From Gloeopeniophorella convolvens (taxonomy: Eukaryota; Basidiomycota; Agaricomycetes; Russulales), in assembly GCA_022496205.1 (NCBI GenBank), contig WTXD01000068.1, forward strand, positions 1-64,000: a DNA stretch of 64,000 nt. Direction: 5' to 3'. The notes under the pieces are model-generated. The model worked only from the letters and a program-made list of their open reading frames with translations. It was not told the DNA's origin and made no database searches. Positions 58,089-64,000 of the stretch are shown here, piece by piece; the first letter of the stretch is position 1, and the number at the start of each line of letters is the position of its first letter. The translations under genes and the position numbers were made by a program.

Positions 58089-60186
58089 TTAGAACCCGCC
58101 CATGCCTCCCATGCCGCCCATACCACCCATGCCGCCGCCCGGCGCGGGCTTCTCTTCCTCGCCGTCGACGATGCATGCCTCGCTCGTGGTCAGAAGGCTC
58201 GCGACGCCCGCTGCGTCGACGAGCGCAGTGCGCACGACCTTGAGCGGGTCGACGATGCCTGCCTTGATCATGTCGACGTACTCGCCCTTGCTCGCGTCGT
58301 AGCCCCACGCGAACTTGTCAGGGGCACCGTACTGTGCCGTGAGCGTCCCGACGATCACGCTCGCCTCTTCGCCCGCGTTGTTCAGGATTGTCCGCGTAGG
58401 CCGCGTCAGCGCGCGCCGGATGATCGACACGCCCAGGTCCTGGTCGAAGTTCGTCGTCTGGATCGGCTTCACGTCCGGGTTTGGTGAGGTTGCCGCGGTG
58501 GCTGGGTTGGGGGCACCAGGCGCGGACGATGAGAGCGCGAGCGAGGCCTTGAGGAGCGCGACGCCGCCACCGGGGAGAATGCCCTCCTCGACGGCCGCGC
58601 GCGTCGCGTTGAGCGCGTCGTCGTAGCGGTCCTTCTTCTCGCCAACCTCGACCTCAGACGCACCGCCGACCTTGATGACGGCAACACCACCCGAAAGCTT
58701 GGCAAGGCGCTCCTGGAGCTTGGTGCGGTCGAAGTCGCTCGTTGTGGGGTCCGCAATGAGCGAACGGATCTGCTCGCAGCGCGACTGGATCGAGTCCTTC
58801 AAGCCCTCGCCATTCAGAATGATGGTGTCCTCCTTGGTGATCGTCACGGAGCCGGTCGAGCCGAGGAGGTCCACGGTCGCGCGCTCGAGTTTGATATCGA
58901 GCTCGTCGGTGAAGACGGTACCGCCAGTCAGGATGGCGAGGTCGCCAAGGATGCTCTTGCGGTTGTCACCGAAGCCAGGAGCCTTGACGGCGGCGACCTG
59001 GAGCTGACCGCGAAGCTTGTTGAGGATACAGGCGGCGAGGGCCTCGCCATCGACATCCTCAGCGATGATGAGCAGAGGGCGGCGGGCCTGGGCGGCAGCC
59101 TCGAGCGAGGGAAGAATGTCCTGGAGAAGAGAAATCTTCTTTTCCGAGAGAAGGATGTAGGGCTTCTCGAACTCGACCTTCTGCGCCTTGACGTCGGTGA
59201 CGAAGTAAGGGGAGATGAAACCACGGTCGAAGCGCATGCCCTCAGTGATTTCGATCTCGTCGTCGATGGTGCGACCCTCCTTCACTGTGATAACACCCTC
59301 CTTGCCGACCTTCTCCATGGCCTGCGCAATGAGGTTGCCAACGTGAGCGTCGCCGTTGGCAGAAATGGTGGCGACCTGAGCAATCTCGGCAGTTGTCGTA
59401 ATCGTCTTTGCGTTCTTGGAGAGGAACTCGACAACGCGTTCGACTGCAGCCTGAGAACCGCGACGGAGATCCATGGGGTTGCATCCGGCAGCAACGTTTT
59501 TGACGCCCTCTGCGTAGATAGCACGAGCGAGAACGGTTGCTGTGGTGGTACCGTCACCGGCAATCTCGTTCGTCTTTTGCGCAACGTCCTGAACCAACCT
59601 ACGGCAAGGTCAGCGACGGGATACGTGGGAACACGGAACCACCTACCGTGCGCCAAGGTTCTCAAACTTGTCCTTCAGCGTGATAGACTTGGCGACAGTA
59701 ACACCATCTGTAACCGAAGTATGAGCATATGGAGCTCGAATATTGGTAGAAGAAACGCGTATAGGGAGGCAATGGGGCATCGGCATGGGCGACACGTAGG
59801 CATATGCCTTACGTGACTTGTTGGAAAACGAAAGCGCCCACAACCAAGCCCAGCCGGGAGCAACGCTCAAAACCGGCGCACACAAAGAGAGAACAACTCA
59901 CCCTTGGTGATTTTGGGACCACCGAACGCCTGTTCGATGATGACGTTCCGGCCTGCGTGACACGTCAGCACCCGCGGGCACGCAACCCAAGCAGCAGTAA
60001 CGTACCCTTCGGCCCAAGCGTAACACTGACAGCGTTTGCAAGCACGTCAACGCCATTGAGAATGCTCGCGCGGCCCTCGTTGGAGAACTTGATTTCCTTG
60101 TGGGCACCGCGTGCGAGAACAGAACGCGCAGCTTTCGCGGAAGCACGGCGGATGGCGCGCGAAGAAGAGGCAGAGACGTGATGCAT
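58089..60186 (-). CDS. HSP60: Mitochondrial chaperonin HSP60
   Basis: Exons 60186-60006, 59952-59902, 59707-59647 and 59598-58089, about 600 residues. An Arg/Ser/Ala-rich presequence ([19 protein letters not shown]) targets the mitochondrial matrix. GroEL motifs follow in order: [30 protein letters not shown], the nucleotide-binding [18 protein letters not shown]-type [36 protein letters not shown] (catalytic-domain signature), DIVDPLKV-type [13 protein letters not shown], and the terminal GGM repeats ([15 protein letters not shown]). It folds imported proteins in an ATP-driven double ring with HSP10. An insert of about 15 residues ([19 protein letters not shown]) lengthens one loop compared with yeast. 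Intact, with clean splice phases. Confidence 0.96.
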
Positions 60187-62778
60187 GGTGAGAGGAGGTG
60201 AGGAGTGCGAGGAGAAAGAAACGGGGAGGGGAGAGGAGAGGAGGGTGAAGAGGAGAGCGACAGAAGCTGAGAAATTCGAGACGCGCTCATGCTCATAAAT
60301 GTTGTCCTTTGTTTGGCTCCCGCGTTTGCTTATGGAAGCCTCGAGAACGTGCCTGTTCCCTTCCCGTCTTCCGAGCGCCCGCCCCAACGTTCCGAATCCT
60401 GCTCATCGCTACGCCGGACAATGCCCTCAATCAATGTGCGGGGTGGCCAGAGTGCAGAAATTGTCGTTTCCAGAACAAAAAGGCCACTGATCAATACGCT
60501 GGGAGGACCGTGTTCACTGCAAGCAATGAACGCGTTGCCAAATGCTGACTTTAGTAGACTCCAGGCATCCAGCGAATACATGGAACAGATCTCGGTTGAC
60601 ATTGAGAGACTGAAGCCAGGGCATTGAGGACATCTGGGGCTATCTGGACGCGCACATACTTCGATATCTCAGCGAGTCTAGCGATCCGAATGAAAGCAGG
60701 GTCCGCATACCAGTAAGTGCGACTTAGGCGTCTCCGAGCGGCGCTCCGCGCGAGTCTGTACCCTTTTTTTCTTGGCCAGCTCATCAACGCCATCACGACC
60801 AGACACTGTGCTCCGCTTCAATTGTATGCCTGGTGTCAGCCATCTCATACGTACGCGCACTACGGAGACTGGATATTAAGGCAGCAGCGGATATAAGGTT
60901 GAAGCGCTCCGCGTAATACCCAGCACGAAAATCATAACGGACGCTTACAGCCCACCGCACACGGCCTTGCAGTTCCACACGTGCAAAAGGAGTACCGCAC
61001 GCCGCGGATGCACATCGCAGTCGTAACAGTCGCATGGTCTGTCGTTTCACATACGCTAGCAGCTGGTTGTATCTGACGGAAATTTGAGTGCAACAGCCTC
61101 ACCTTTCTGCGCCAGGTATATTGCCACCACGCGGCGGCAACGCGCGCTATGTGCGCGGGGTCCTCGGCGTTGCGTTCAGGGATGGCGCTTCGGATTAGTA
61201 CGGAAGCCCACATAGGGCGCATCCTGGTGAGCCGCGCGCATGGCGAGGACCGGTGTCGTTAATTATCACGTATTAATAGTAGCTGCAGCGAGCTGGAGAA
61301 TCGCTTTCACAAGTAGCACCGCACCTTTGCAGGACAATAAGCCTAAATTACCCCTTTTCATAACGCCCTTACCATTTGATCTGAGGTACTCTCTGAGTTA
61401 GATGCTGGCAAGCACACTACTACAGACCACGCGAGGACCAATTGCCACAGCGATCACCCAACGCGGGAGAGCGACAGCAGTTGCCATGGCCTACATTGCC
61501 AATGGAACCCCATCATCAGAATGGCGAACACGCATACTTACTATGTCGATGTCTGGCGACACGGTACAATGGCGGACGTGGTACCACCGCGTGGCCGTGC
61601 TCCGAAGCTCTCCGAGTGACATGTCCAGGAGTTGGTCCAGGAACATTGTACCCGGGAGGATCGGGCCGACGACGAGCAACATATCCGTGCAAAGTTCGTG
61701 CATTGCTCCGAACAGACTATATGTGCAGGCTTCAGCTTGTCTCTATGTTCACTCGATGGCAAGCCGTTTCTTCATCATGAAATTGACTCCTGCTGTTAAA
61801 CTTAGGACTTCAGCACCTCTCAATCGTGCCAGCGGTACCAGACGTGCCGCGTGTAGTAATCATACTCGGTAGCACTCGCGGGAAAATGTAGGTCTCCCAT
61901 CGTCTCGGATACACGATGCACTACGCTGACGAGTCAATCTTCCTTCCAGCCCCTTGGACACTGTTGGAATGCCGCTGGCTAGCAGGGCTCCAGTGGCACT
62001 CGCTGCGCAGTAGTAGTATTGCCAGAGCCAAGACGTGCCCGTACTCGTGTCCGTACTCGCCTTGCTTCCATCGCGCAAGGGTTACTCGAAGCCCTACATT
62101 ACCCCGTCAAGGGTGCATGCCATTGGCACATCCGGAACGACCGACTATGAGGCTAAGCTCAGGTGTGCTGTCCGCTGGCGCCACGTTCGAAAGTCCATTC
62201 GCGCCGAAAATCATGACAGCTGGACCAACCTGGCTACTTAGTGCCGATGGAAACGCGCCCCGTAGGTTTTCACGTGACCTTCCTAGAGTGTATCACCGCT
62301 TGTACCGAGATGTTGCGAACATGAGGACCAAGGACATGCTACCCCTCGATGTTTTCCAGCCAGATCTACTTTATGCATAGAGGTGAGATGAAGTTGCCTA
62401 GTCATCGTATTTCATTCCGTTGAGGCATCAGGCAGGCCATTCAGCGTGTAGGTCAACGGAATCACCTGTGGCCAACGCTGAGTTCTCGACGGACCCACCG
62501 CCATGGCCACGGGCTATTGATGGCAAGAAGGGGCTGGCTCAAGTCTACTGGCACACGTACACGTTCATGGGCACCACTCCACGTCCCTCCGTGCTGCTGG
62601 GGACAACTGGGGTCAGTGCGACACGGTTGCTTGCACATTGGGCACCATCCGGCACCGTCGATTTTGTCGACGGTGTAGCGCGAGGGCTGGCACGAATGGC
62701 ACATCGCAATAGGTATTTAAGGGATTTGCGAAATATCTCCTAGACAATCACAACGACCTCTACTAGACAATCAAAACA
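60187..62778. other. Region without a supportable gene
   Basis: Includes the HSP60 promoter. Open frames up to 156 codons (61402-61872 plus, 61916-62380 plus) have no recognisable motif and overlap frames on the other strand. Confidence 0.4.
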
Positions 62779-63651
62779 ATGACGTCTCGCGAACAGCCAG
62801 CATGTCTTCCCGAGTATTTGGGGGGCACAGCCTACCAGGTCTTCTGCTCCGAGCCGATGCAGGTGATTCAGACCTATCTGTCTGAGTGCACCACCGCAGC
62901 ATTGCTAACATGTTTCGTTTCACCAGCTCGACCTTGAGTTCGATGAAGGATCTCAGCACATCACCCAGGGACACCTCGTGCATTTCGCGTGCCATTTTCA
63001 CCTGATTATATCTCACTGATTTGTGCGGCCAGCTCGAGCCGTCCGCGGCGCAGTGTGATCCTGTTCCTGACACAACAGTGGCCGGGTCATCTGTACCCAT
63101 GCATCTAGCACCGTATCACACTCTGTCTCCCTCCAGCGTCGATCCCGGCGAACCTCCGATAGGCCAGCTCCGTGAAGACCATGGAGGAAGTCATTATAGC
63201 GCACCTGTACTACTTGAAATGCTTGACAGGATGTCACGGGTACGTCCTGCGCACGCCGCCTTTAGCATCCTAGAGCGCCACTCTCGGTCTCACCCACGTA
63301 TAGCAGCCAGGGTCGTCGCTGGATGCGACCACCAATCGACCAGCCTCTTGGCCGCTTGCAATCGATCCGATACACACGGTGCACTACGGCAGCGCCATCA
63401 TGCCTAGAGACGTGCATCCAGCAACGCATCTTGGTGGCGGTCTTGGCGAAGGACAATTCGGTCGATTCATTCACTCTCCACATAGTCTCGTGCTGGTACG
63501 TCCTTTTTTGCCGGTTTCCGGAGTACAAGTCGCTCACGATCGCCAGCCCACGATGCACGTAGGATTCGCAGTGCCGGAAGCTCCAACAGTCGAGTACGTA
63601 GTAGCGAATAACGTAGAGGATCCCCACGGAGCACGTATCTCTCTCATTTAG
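62779..63651 (+). other. Possible multi-exon gene of unknown kind
   Basis: A frame MTSREQPACLPEYLGG ends at a good donor (62863), with an acceptor at 62926 followed by LDLEFDEGSQHITQ. Further open stretches at 63140-63240 (PGEPPIGQLREDHGG) and 63379-63651 (HLGGGLGEGQFGRF) might belong to it. No domain recognised and the exons could not be linked with certainty. Confidence 0.25.
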
Positions 63652-64000
63652 CGATCATATACCTACTCACCTGCGCCATCCAGCCTCCGGAACCTGGTAG
63701 TTGCCAGTTAGCGCACGAGGCAGCCACAGCAGCCAGGCCTCCCGAAGTCGTCGTCTCGCCACCAGCGCCGCATGCGTCATCTACCAGCCCGCCCGGAGAA
63801 ACCCCTGTATTCTGCCCGGCATGTTCGAAACCGTTCAAGGCTACATCGGAGAAAGCAGCTGGACGCACGTCGGAACGAAACCGCCATATCAGCGAGTTGC
63901 ACCTCTCCCGCCATCTCGCATGCACAGCTTGCAAGTGGACAGGAAACCGTGTCTACAGCTTCAAGGGTCACTGGCGGAAGCATCATGGCGGTGAGCCCCC
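63652..64000. other. Window end
   Basis: No gene supported; overlapping frames on both strands. Confidence 0.3.

Noticed and set aside
1..64000. CRISPR arrays, bacterial operons, ribosome binding sites, rRNA genes
   Set aside because: The DNA is eukaryotic with spliceosomal introns; no regularly spaced short repeats or rRNA signatures were seen.

Overview
The window is nuclear DNA from a filamentous basidiomycete, most probably an Agaricomycete of the white-rot/polypore kind. The reasons are dense 50-60 bp GT-AG introns, very GC-rich housekeeping exons, Agaricomycete-type F-box and NLR families, and fungal transposon families. Identities below are read from motifs and remembered family patterns; no database search was run.

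Left part (1-23.5 kb), repeat-rich. The window opens inside a decayed Plavaka-like transposase (1-2804) that is interrupted by an 822-bp solo LTR. Next is a complete DNA transposon (2982-10523) with 25-bp perfect terminal inverted repeats and an 8-bp target duplication. It encodes, apparently in one spliced frame, a Ulp1/SUMO-type protease, a PCNA-interaction-like motif, a zinc finger and a DDE transposase, broken by one in-frame TGA. Three tandem F-box paralogues follow (two intact, one decayed), then a poly(A)-tailed retroposon with a 15-bp target duplication, and an NB-ARC/TPR NLR gene.

Centre (23.5-36.6 kb), a compact block of ordinary genes: a small single-pass membrane protein, a 20-exon P-type cation ATPase, TRM112, a GPI-type six-hairpin glycosidase (GH105/88-like), the exosome subunit RRP45, a HAD/FCP1-like protein and a single-copy F-box protein. 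They lie in divergent and convergent pairs with 50-400 bp between them.

Right part (36.6-64 kb). A decayed tandem repeat (37-38.5 kb) is followed by an M20 carboxypeptidase (CPS1-like, 11 exons). From 48.7 to 53.7 kb there is a cluster of five tiny two-exon genes, all on the minus strand, each preceded by a TATA box and each encoding a 45-58 residue secreted peptide of one family. A relic exon of the same family lies beside the carboxypeptidase, and a fragment of the carboxypeptidase lies beside the first peptide gene, so the two loci are linked by segmental duplication. The peptide cluster is the best candidate for something undescribed. Farnesyl diphosphate synthase and mitochondrial HSP60 follow as a convergent pair. 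The last 3.8 kb has no gene that can be supported well.

Caution: several conserved genes (ATPase, RRP45, FPP synthase, probably CPS1) each need one or two single-base corrections to stay in frame. This looks more like consensus error in GC-rich DNA than real gene loss.
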